A stretch of DNA of 64,000 nucleotides from Bacteroidales bacterium (GTDB lineage: Bacteria > Bacteroidota > Bacteroidia > Bacteroidales > 4484-276): positions 107,399 through 171,398 of the forward strand of contig DASRND010000007.1 in the NCBI GenBank assembly GCA_035647615.1, read 5' to 3'. The position numbers were made by a program, and so were the translations under genes. The notes below the pieces were generated by a model. The model saw only the letters and a list, made by a program, of their open reading frames with translations, ran no database searches and had not been told where the DNA came from. Numbering within the stretch: the first letter of the stretch is position 1; each line of letters begins with the position of its first letter. Positions 51,930-58,541 of this stretch are shown here, piece by piece.

Positions 51930-53792
51930 CTACTCCACCAACACCTTCCTTACACTGCTACCTTTTTCGGTGATCACTTTGAATAAATAAATGCCACGCT
52001 CCAAATTGGAAATATCCACATTAAGCCTGAGTGCATCAGCTTGGGTTTCAAAAACAGTCTGCCCCATTTGGTTGAAGACAAACAGGTGCTGAATGGCTGA
52101 TTCCGAATGGATGTTGATGTGGTTGCTTGCCGGATTGGGGAAGATTAGAATAGCACTTGCCGGTAGTGCCGGGTTTTCAATTCCTGTTAGAATAGAAATA
52201 TCCATCATCTCACTTTGAAGAATGTTTTTGTTGCTGTCGTCCTGCACAAACACAATTACGGCCAGGTCGGCAGGCTCTTCCATAAAGGTTTGGCTCATGT
52301 TGTAGCTTTCAGTTATTGCAACGGTATTCCCAATGGTCAGGGCTTCCAGCGTGGTACCGCTTGCATTGGGCAGCATCTTTAGCATCACATTGTTAAATTC
52401 CGTTTCGCCATTGGTGGCGACATTGCCATGCGTAGTTTTTTCGACTACAGCAATGTGTAGTTTCAGGCCGGCAGCTAAATTTTCGGTTACATTGATGTTG
52501 GCATCGATGGTAACATTCCCGTCGGGATCGATATAAGCCGTTACAATATCAATGGCCATCGTGGTTGGCAGTCCAATGTAGGAATCGTAAACGGCCTGGG
52601 TCATGCCTGCCACCCATTGTGAATTTGAGTTGATGTATAATTTTGGTGCCTGGCTGTTGCCGTAATAGTTTGTCCTGACGCTACATTCGGGCGTATAATA
52701 AGGGTCGCCGACACCCGGCCAGTTCACCTGGTATTTTATAAGGCTATGTGTTATCGGATTTGCCGCCAAAACGGCATCCAGAGCCGGATTCTGCATGGCG
52801 CATGGGGCGCAGGTTGAGCTTGTAAACTCTTCGTAAAGCGGCTGTTTAAAAATTACATTTTCGAGTATCTCCATTGTGGACGTTGCCAGGTCGTTATCCG
52901 GATTTTCATCACCCGCCAGGGAAGTTGTCAGGTTTACGGTATAGGTTCCGACTATTGCAGTCCAACGCGGAAAGGTAAGCACTTTGCGCTCAAAAGAAGG
53001 AAGGTCGGCAACGGTCATAGTTTCGGTATAAACTACAGTGGATGTCGCGTCAAGGATTTCTACCGTAGCATCAAACGAAATTGTTTCTGAACCCATATTG
53101 GTAAGCACGGCCAGCGGCGCGATTTTGTCAGTGTAGCCGGCCAATGAAGGAACCAGAATGTTGGTAGCCTCTGCATCGTAGGCAAGGTTTTCGTTGAGCA
53201 TAATATTATCGAGATGCCAGGAGAATATCTTTGATGAATTGCCGCTGAACGTAAATGCTATCTGGAAACTATAGGAGCCGAGATCGTCATTTTCGATGGC
53301 AACAAAAACTGTTTCGGGGCTAATGGAACCATCGACGTCCACCGACCACACCTCATTCCAGTTGGTACCATCGCCGGTGGTTTCGACCAAAAGCGTGTAG
53401 CCGCTGCCATAGTCGTGCGCAAAATGGTTGAATTGTAATATTACCATTTCATCGGGTGTTGTAGCAATTATGGGCGTGACGAGTTTAGAATTTCCGGTGA
53501 AGCCGGGCAGCCCCGTAAAAACAGCTTCGGGAGCTACACCTCCGGCAAGATTGCTTGCACCTGCAGCCCAGTTTTGCTGGCCGACACCAACGGTTGACCA
53601 TCCCGAAGGAGGAAACGTTCCTGTGGAAAAGTCTTCTGAGAAAATCAAGCTTCTCGAATCCGATGCCTGTTTCGGATTTTCATTGCTAATGGTTTCGCTG
53701 GGTGGCGCTTGTTTTTTACTTTGCGAAAAAGCAACAAATGAGGACATTAAGAATAGGATTGCAATGAGTGTGTTAATGGTAGATATTTTCAT
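51930..53792 (-). CDS. T9SS-secreted Omp28-related protein
   Basis: A 620-residue secreted protein. It has a signal peptide (1-23), then a choice-of-anchor-J-like jelly roll (FSEDFSTGTFPPSGWSTVG ... FSWHLDNIMLNE). A CARDB-like Ig domain follows (about 200-310), then an Omp28-type thioredoxin-fold region (EFTSSTCAPCAMQNPALD, with a C-A-P-C motif near residue 335). The C-terminal T9SS type A sorting domain (LIFPNPASNHINI ... GIYLFKVITEKGSSVRKVLVE) would direct export across the outer membrane and anchoring. Stand-alone gene. Confidence 0.85.
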   Translation of the reverse strand: MKISTINTLIAILFLMSSFVAFSQSKKQAPPSETISNENPKQASDSRSLIFSEDFSTGTFPPSGWSTVGVGQQNWAAGASNLAGGVAPEAVFTGLPGFTGNSKLVTPIIATTPDEMVILQFNHFAHDYGSGYTLLVETTGDGTNWNEVWSVDVDGSISPETVFVAIENDDLGSYSFQIAFTFSGNSSKIFSWHLDNIMLNENLAYDAEATNILVPSLAGYTDKIAPLAVLTNMGSETISFDATVEILDATSTVVYTETMTVADLPSFERKVLTFPRWTAIVGTYTVNLTTSLAGDENPDNDLATSTMEILENVIFKQPLYEEFTSSTCAPCAMQNPALDAVLAANPITHSLIKYQVNWPGVGDPYYTPECSVRTNYYGNSQAPKLYINSNSQWVAGMTQAVYDSYIGLPTTMAIDIVTAYIDPDGNVTIDANINVTENLAAGLKLHIAVVEKTTHGNVATNGETEFNNVMLKMLPNASGTTLEALTIGNTVAITESYNMSQTFMEEPADLAVIVFVQDDSNKNILQSEMMDISILTGIENPALPASAILIFPNPASNHINIHSESAIQHLFVFNQMGQTVFETQADALRLNVDISNLERGIYLFKVITEKGSSVRKVLVE

Positions 53793-54020
53793 AAAAATAG
53801 TTTTAGTGTTTTGTATTAAAGTCAGTTAGCAATTACTAACAATTAACTCTACTTTTATTTCAATAGTATCTCATCCGGCAAAGTCGATGCGTCCCAATTG
53901 GAGCTTGTATGATCTTAGGGCTTTTAAGCACCCGTGTGGCTTATGACTTACAAATTATGCCCAATCCTTAGTCTATTTTACATTTGAATCAGAGCGCTTC
54001 AAGTGGTGAATAATTTTAGA

Positions 54021-54028
54021 TATTTTTG
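54021..54028 (+). promoter_or_regulatory. -7 promoter element for the 54076 gene
   Basis: TATTTTTG matches TAnnTTTG, 48 bp before the ATG. Confidence 0.5.
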
Positions 54029-54075
54029 CCGCTTCATTAAAAATAAATGTTTTAAAATTTAAAATCGCACTTAAA

Positions 54076-55251
54076 ATGAAGAAAATTACACTCTTATTAT
54101 TCAGCTTTATCCTCTTGGTTGGCACCGCTAACGCTCAAACCCTAGCGGAGTTATTGGATCGTTTGGCTGTAGCTGCCAACAACAACTTGGGACAAGAACC
54201 GGCAAATCTTTTTACCGTCGATGAGCAGTCGATGTTGCAGGAATATTTCGAAGCTACCTATCCCGCAACTACATTTGACAATCGCGCTACTGGTGATGTT
54301 TACGCCGTGCAGATTTATGGTGGTTGCGATCCACGGGGCTTTGGATATTTTCCATTAGCCGGCCCTTTTAACATGAGTATGATTAGTTCTACCCATACCG
54401 TTTTTTATGCAGGCGATCAGGATGGGGCGGGCAATTTATTCGGATTTGCTGTCGAAGGTTTTATTGATGAAGTGGTAACGCTGGTAAAAATAAATACGGA
54501 AACCGGTGAAGAAACTACCATTGATACATTGGACATTTATGCACAGGAGAGCCACATGCCAACGGGCATGGCGTGGAACTATGCCAATAACACGATGTAT
54601 GCGATAAGCTCCAACAGCGACCAAACCAGACTCTATACAGTGGATTTAGAAACGGGTGCACTTACCCTGATTGGCGAAACAGGCAATCCGAAAGGTATTT
54701 GGCTGGCAATCGACAATTCCGGCAATGCGTTTATAGTGGATGTGGGAACTGATTATCTCTACTCCGTCAATTTAGAAACCGGAGCTGGTACACCGATTGG
54801 GCCGATAGGAACAAATATTTCCTTTGGGCAGGATGCAGATTTTGATCCGGAGAGTGGAATATTATACACCATCGGTTATCATGGCGGCGGGTCAAACCGC
54901 CTCTATTCCGTCAATACTGCCACTGGTTTATACACGAGCCTGGGCGCTGTGAACAACGACTGCGGCCAATTTGGTCTGGTTTCAATTCAGGGCGAACCGG
55001 TAGGAATAGTCGAAAACTTCGTGCAAGGTTTTTCCTTTTATCCTAACCCGGCTACTGGCATCGTTAATCTGAAGTCAGTAGAAAACATCGGCACCGTCAG
55101 CATTTACGATCTTTTGGGTCAGCGGGTAATCGAAAGCCGCGTTGATGGCACCGATGCGCAATTGGATATTTCGGCGCTAAGCAAAGGAACGTACATTTTG
55201 AAAACTGATGTGAACGGCGAATTAAGAACCAGCAAGCTTATCAAAAACTAA
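54076..55251 (+). CDS. T9SS-secreted beta-propeller-like protein
   Basis: A 391-residue protein with signal peptide (ending TANAQ). From about 130 to 310 there are repeated 'YxVDLETGxxTxIG' blades (LYTVDLETGALTLIGE, LYSVNLETGAGTPIG, LYSVNTATGLYTSLG), a propeller-type repeat of the DUF4394/quinoprotein look. The C-terminal T9SS type A sorting domain (FSFYPNPATGIVNL ... KGTYILKTDVNGELRTSKLIKN) is typical. The last ~52 codons plus the terminator are duplicated at 56594-56810. Function unknown beyond surface export. Confidence 0.82.
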   Translation: MKKITLLLFSFILLVGTANAQTLAELLDRLAVAANNNLGQEPANLFTVDEQSMLQEYFEATYPATTFDNRATGDVYAVQIYGGCDPRGFGYFPLAGPFNMSMISSTHTVFYAGDQDGAGNLFGFAVEGFIDEVVTLVKINTETGEETTIDTLDIYAQESHMPTGMAWNYANNTMYAISSNSDQTRLYTVDLETGALTLIGETGNPKGIWLAIDNSGNAFIVDVGTDYLYSVNLETGAGTPIGPIGTNISFGQDADFDPESGILYTIGYHGGGSNRLYSVNTATGLYTSLGAVNNDCGQFGLVSIQGEPVGIVENFVQGFSFYPNPATGIVNLKSVENIGTVSIYDLLGQRVIESRVDGTDAQLDISALSKGTYILKTDVNGELRTSKLIKN

Positions 55252-55273
55252 GAATAGAACATTGTAATACCAA

Positions 55274-55310
55274 AAAAGCCATCCCGATTTTGGTTGGGAT
55301 GGCATTTTTT
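55274..55310 (+). terminator. Terminator after the 54076 gene
   Basis: The GCCATCCC / GGGATGGC stem between A and T runs. A copy lies at 56773-56810. Confidence 0.85.
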
Positions 55311-55345
55311 ATTCAGATGACGCTAAAATGTTTGTGGCGGGTGAG

Positions 55346-55455
55346 GGGTAACGGCTGGTATATGAGCTTTGGCGTTTCTCTGCACGAACCTCTCCAAATA
55401 AAAACTGGCTTTGGAAAATCCGCAAGATTTTCCAAGTTAAGACTGACCAAGCCCT
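55346..55455 (-). other. attC-like region D after the Mrr-like cassette gene
   Basis: On the minus strand it ends ...CCGTTACCC, like site B (CCGTTACC). Its outer plus-strand flank up to TAACG is homologous to the flank of site C. The interior has a GGAAAATC / GATTTTCC hairpin and only a weak outer stem. It follows the 3' end of the 55459 gene, as a cassette recombination site should. Weaker than sites A to C. Confidence 0.4.
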
Positions 55456-55458
55456 AGC

Positions 55459-56028
55459 TTAAATACTGTGTTGGCTGTAGTTATTATTCATATTTATTTC
55501 TTTAAATTCCAATTTTACCTTGTCTTGTATGTGTTTATGGTCAAGAAAATATTGTAACCAGAAATATTTAATTTTTAAAGATTCAGTAAATGTAAGTTTC
55601 AATTTAGTTTTGGCTTTTTTAGCGAAATTTGATTCAACATCATTTACTACAAGAGTGAAAATTAGTTTTTTGTCAGAAGATTTGTATTGTTTTAATAGTT
55701 TATTAGATGCCTTGTATAGAATCCAATCTATTTGAGATTTTCCTATTTTATTTTTAAAAAATTTACATTGAATAAAGTTTATGTGATTTTCATTTTCAGC
55801 AATTAAATCTATTCCTCCATCTAAAAAACCTAGATTAAGTCCATCATATTGCACTTTATAACCTTCTTCTTCTAAATGTTGTCCAACAAATTTCTCATAA
55901 ACTTGTCCCCATTCACTTGGAGAAATTTCACAAAAATTTATAGTTTCTGGTTTATTTATAATCTCAATTTTATTTTCAAGATTATTAAGAATTATCTTTC
56001 CTGATTTTAAAAATTTTTCAATTCCCAT
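55459..56028 (-). CDS. Mrr-like restriction endonuclease domain protein (cassette gene)
   Basis: A 189-residue protein. The core WGQVYEKFVGQHLEEEGYKVQYDGL ... LDGGIDLIAENENHINFIQCKFF is a PD-(D/E)xK nuclease of Mrr type: helix, Gly-Ile-Asp, then Gln-Cys-Lys. A helical lysine-rich C-terminus follows. Very AT-rich compared with the flanking T9SS genes, which points to transfer. It sits between an integrase remnant (56186) and attC-like region D, so it is the cassette of the first array. Possibly a small defence protein; the target is unknown. Confidence 0.7.
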   Translation of the reverse strand: MGIEKFLKSGKIILNNLENKIEIINKPETINFCEISPSEWGQVYEKFVGQHLEEEGYKVQYDGLNLGFLDGGIDLIAENENHINFIQCKFFKNKIGKSQIDWILYKASNKLLKQYKSSDKKLIFTLVVNDVESNFAKKAKTKLKLTFTESLKIKYFWLQYFLDHKHIQDKVKLEFKEINMNNNYSQHSI

Positions 56029-56185
56029 TTTTTAATAGTATTGAGCGGTTTAATCATAGGCAATTTGTTTTTATGACCCCTTTCTGTCTATTAAATGACC
56101 CGAATTTGGTACATTATGAAGACATTTCGTCTTTTTCTTGAAGGTGCCATTTATTGTTTGTTTTTGTTTCATTCGTCAAAATTAA

Positions 56186-56413
56186 TTAAATTTCCAAATC
56201 ATCCACCCAGGCCAAATCTTTCAGAGTCTCAAAAACGCTGTTCAGTTTAAAATCGCTTTGGGCGATGTACCAAAACCTGTGGCTTTGGCTCGATGCAGCT
56301 CCCCTAATAGTTTTTACTTTGCCAATGAGCGCAAAATCCTTCTCAAAATTCATCCTCACCAACGGTGTGTCGCGGTGAGAGTCAATGGCCAATGTGATGA
56401 TAAGATCCTTCAT
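56186..56413 (-). pseudogene. Integrase N-terminal remnant, array 1
   Basis: A 75-codon frame from the ATG at 56413. IITLAIDSHRDT, FEKDFALIGKVKTIRG, SQSHRFWYIAQSDFKLNSVFETL is the fullest copy of the N-terminal domain. It ends DDLEI, resembling the NPLDD C-terminal end of the other copies, so the catalytic domain has been deleted here too. Upstream 149 bp are shared with the 58195 copy. A longer start at 56449 lies within that shared non-coding block. Confidence 0.6.
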
Positions 56414-56557
56414 TCGCCTGGTTAATTTAATTGCGCGGTAAATGTACAACTATTTCATTTGGATTGATTCTAAATTTTATGATTTTAAGACCTTGATCAT
56501 TGAAGGGGTCGGAAGCGCTTAAGTTTGTAGTTTTGCGCTTGGTTTAAAAATGAATAG
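56409..56557. repeat. Duplicated integrase-upstream block, copy 1
   Basis: Aligned over 149 bp, mostly identical, with 58385-58533. It includes a TAGTTTTG promoter element (56528-56535) facing right. In copy 2 this promoter serves the S9 peptidase gene; here it leads into a truncated T9SS tail. Confidence 0.85.
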
Positions 56558-56593
56558 TAACGCTTCCCCTCGAAGCTCCTGCTGGATAAGCAT

Positions 56594-56750
56594 CGTCAGC
56601 ATTTACGATCTTTTGGGTCAGCGTGTAATCGAAAGTCGCGTTGATGGCACCGAAGCGCAATTGGATATTTCGGCGCTAAGCAAAGGAACGTACATTTTGA
56701 AAGCTGATGTGAACGGCGAATTAAGAACAAGCAAGCTCATCAAAAACTAA
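56594..56750 (+). pseudogene. Truncated duplicate of a T9SS sorting domain
   Basis: The last ~52 codons of the 54076 gene are repeated with few changes (VSIYDLLGQRVIESRVDGT... to SKLIKN), joined to a short start ATGAATAGTAACGC. No signal peptide precedes it, so it cannot be exported. The homology continues through the terminator to the TAACG core at 56853. Confidence 0.8.
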
Positions 56751-56772
56751 GAATAGAACATTGTCATATCAA

Positions 56773-56810
56773 AAAAGCCATCCCGATTTTGGTTGGGATG
56801 GCTTTTTTTT
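56773..56810 (+). terminator. Duplicated terminator
   Basis: The GCCATCCC / GGGATGGC stem followed by eight T; a copy of the terminator at 55274. Confidence 0.8.
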
Positions 56811-56846
56811 GATTCAGATGTTTCTTAAATTTTTGGGACGAATGAG

Positions 56847-56978
56847 AGATAACGTTTTGCAGCTATGGCACGTGGCCGTTCACTACTCAAATTTATGTTG
56901 ATTTCTTTTATGTTCAATTTATTAATCATATGTCTTAATGACCTTAATGCGGCCATGTGCTTTTAGGTGCTGCTATCG
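56847..56978 (-). other. attC-like palindrome C
   Basis: An 11-bp stem 56868-56878 with 56950-56960, outer GCAGC / GCTGC (56859-56863, 56969-56973) and GATA / TATC at the ends. The inner region is unpaired and AT-rich. On the minus strand the 3' end reads AACGTTATC. It follows the 56985 gene on the minus strand. The size and imperfect symmetry are those of long integron attC sites, though its end cores deviate from RYYYAAC/GTTRRRY. Confidence 0.55.
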
Positions 56979-56984
56979 TGCGGT

Positions 56985-57416
56985 TTATTTTATTCTTTTA
57001 TATCTAATCTCTGATTTTTTTGGGTTTGAATTTGATTTTGCAAGTCCAATGGTATTCTTGTCTATAAACTCCGCTTTAAACTCTTCAGTTGTTCCAAGTT
57101 CATAGATTGCAAAGAATTCTTTTCCTATTTTTTTCTCTTTCAATTTGAATTGATAATTTGATGACCTGAAAATTTCTGAAACCCAAATATCATTTGAGTC
57201 AGAAAAAAACTTAACATATTTGTTCTCATTTAATTTAATAATTCGTCCTTCAAACTTTCCATTTTCTTTTTGAATTGAAACTTGAATTCCATTAAACATT
57301 TCTCTACCTGTCAATTCCCAAGTTCCAATAAAGTCATTGTCTGAAATCTTCTCAAGTTCTTGTGAACAGGAACTAAAAATCAAAATTGAAATAAGCGAAT
57401 AAATTAATTTTTTCAT
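56985..57416 (-). CDS. Small lipoprotein of unknown function (cassette gene)
   Basis: A 143-residue lipoprotein with a short signal peptide and lipobox LIFSSC. The mature part has a lipocalin/DUF2147-like flavour (DNDFIGTWELTGREMF, GKFEGRIIKLNENKYV, then strands), but I do not assign a family. AT-rich. It lies between palindromes B and C on the minus strand and so would be a cassette with its recombination site 3' of the gene. Confidence 0.7.
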   Translation of the reverse strand: MKKLIYSLISILIFSSCSQELEKISDNDFIGTWELTGREMFNGIQVSIQKENGKFEGRIIKLNENKYVKFFSDSNDIWVSEIFRSSNYQFKLKEKKIGKEFFAIYELGTTEEFKAEFIDKNTIGLAKSNSNPKKSEIRYKRIK

Positions 57417-57441
57417 ATGTTCTTTATCTTTTTAATATGCA

Positions 57442-57574
57442 CGGTAACGGTATGCGGCTATGGTGCGTGCCGCATTTCTACTACTATTTTTCTTGATTTG
57501 CATCATCTTTATTTTTACTATTAATTTTCTTAATTCACACTATCTGTGGCATGCACTATGAGGCGCTGTTAGCC
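57442..57574 (-). other. attC-like palindrome B
   Basis: The strongest of the set: a continuous 15-bp stem (57460-57474 with 57545-57559; three G-U pairs) extended by GCGGC / GAGGCGC. On the minus strand it starts GGCTAAC and ends CCGTTACCG, close to the RYYYAAC ... GTTRRRY cores of integron attC sites. It directly follows the stop of the 57595 gene on that strand. Confidence 0.6.
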
Positions 57575-57594
57575 TTTCGTTTTTATTTATTCAA

Positions 57595-58053
57595 TTATCT
57601 ATTCATATTAATTTCAGCAAGCATACAGTCAATATATTTTATATGTCTATTTGCCATTAAAGCAAAATAGATAACCTCAGGTATCTGAATGAGCAACCAT
57701 GAAATTAAGGAAACAAATATGCCTAATATTATTGCCAAAAAACTTAACCCTGGAAAACTCAATTCAAATAGACTATGTAAAACTAAAGCTATTAACCTTA
57801 ATACAAAGGGTATTAATGTTAATATGAAGTATATTTCAAAAAATATTGGACTATTCTTATAGAATGTAATATCTTCAGCTATTTTCAAATTGAAAACCTT
57901 TTTCCCAGAAATACTTACTTTCAAAGTATCAGAGTCTGATCGGTAAGTTTGAAAATCTTTTTTTAACATTGTCTCGCAATCATCAATTGAATATCCTCTT
58001 TCATTTGGTATTCTAATTAATGGAATAGATGAAATAATTGTTCTCATGTGCAT
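57595..58053 (-). CDS. Small membrane protein of unknown function (cassette gene)
   Basis: A 152-residue protein. The N-terminal ~65 residues are soluble. Then come two or three membrane helices (SPIFFEIYFILTLIPFVLRL, FPGLSFLAIILGIFVSLISWLL) and a short tail. No family recognised. AT-rich. It is the first gene after integrase remnant 58195 and lies between palindromes A and B, the position of a first integron cassette. Confidence 0.6.
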   Translation of the reverse strand: MHMRTIISSIPLIRIPNERGYSIDDCETMLKKDFQTYRSDSDTLKVSISGKKVFNLKIAEDITFYKNSPIFFEIYFILTLIPFVLRLIALVLHSLFELSFPGLSFLAIILGIFVSLISWLLIQIPEVIYFALMANRHIKYIDCMLAEINMNR

Positions 58054-58083
58054 TTATTTTTAATTGTTTCTTAATAAAATGAA

Positions 58084-58200
58084 GCCTAACGTATGTGTAT
58101 AGTGCGTATTCCGCTTATTTCTGCTTTAGTATGCGACAAACTTCCGCTTACACACCTATATTCGGCACAGAAGCGGAACTTCTTGTATGTCGGGTTAAAT
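58084..58200 (-). other. attI/attC-like palindrome A with consensus cores
   Basis: On the minus strand it runs from ATTTAAC to GTTAGGC, both exact matches to the RYYYAAC and GTTRRRY core sites of integrons; 117 bp long. The inner stem TTCCGCTT / AAGCGGAA (58109-58116, 58171-58178) is clear. The 5' core contains the stop codon of the integrase remnant. Its position between integrase end and first cassette suggests an attI-like primary site. Confidence 0.6.
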
Positions 58201-58389
58201 GATATCATCCAGTGGATTTTTAAATTTTTTAAAAGAATCTTCTGTAACGTGGGTGTAAATTTCGGTGGTGTTTGAAGTTTCGTGTCTTAGGCTCTGGGAA
58301 AAGAAGGCAAAATCCTTCTCAAAACGCAGGCGCACCACTGATGAGTCGTGGTGAAAGTCGTTAGCCAATGTGATGACAGGAGCCTTCAT
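58195..58389 (-). pseudogene. Collapsed integrase remnant, array 2
   Basis: A 64-codon frame. Residues 1-30 (VITLANDFHHDSS, LRFEKDFAFF) match the N-terminus of the other copies. The rest, LRHETSNTTEIYTHVTEDSFKKFKNPLDDII, is the end of a tyrosine recombinase, with the nucleophile tyrosine in IYTHV and the integron/Xer-like NPLD ending. The ~200-residue middle, including the Arg/His catalytic residues, is deleted. Its stop codon lies in palindrome A. Confidence 0.7.
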
Positions 58390-58533
58390 TTGCCTGGTTA
58401 ATTAAAATGCGCGGCTAAATTAAAACAATTTAATTTGGAATGATTCTAAATTTTATGAATTTAAGACCTTGATCATTGAAGGAGTCGAAAGCGTTTAAGT
58501 TTGTAGTTTTGCGCTTGGTTTAAAAATGAATAG
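58385..58533. repeat. Duplicated integrase-upstream block, copy 2
   Basis: The partner of 56409-56557. It is probably the original location, because the rightward promoter here leads to a full-length gene. Confidence 0.85.
58504..58511 (+). promoter_or_regulatory. -7 promoter element for the S9 peptidase gene
   Basis: TAGTTTTG matches TAnnTTTG, 30 bp before the ATG at 58542. The same element is duplicated at 56528-56535. Confidence 0.55.
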
Positions 58534-58541
58534 AAAACGCT

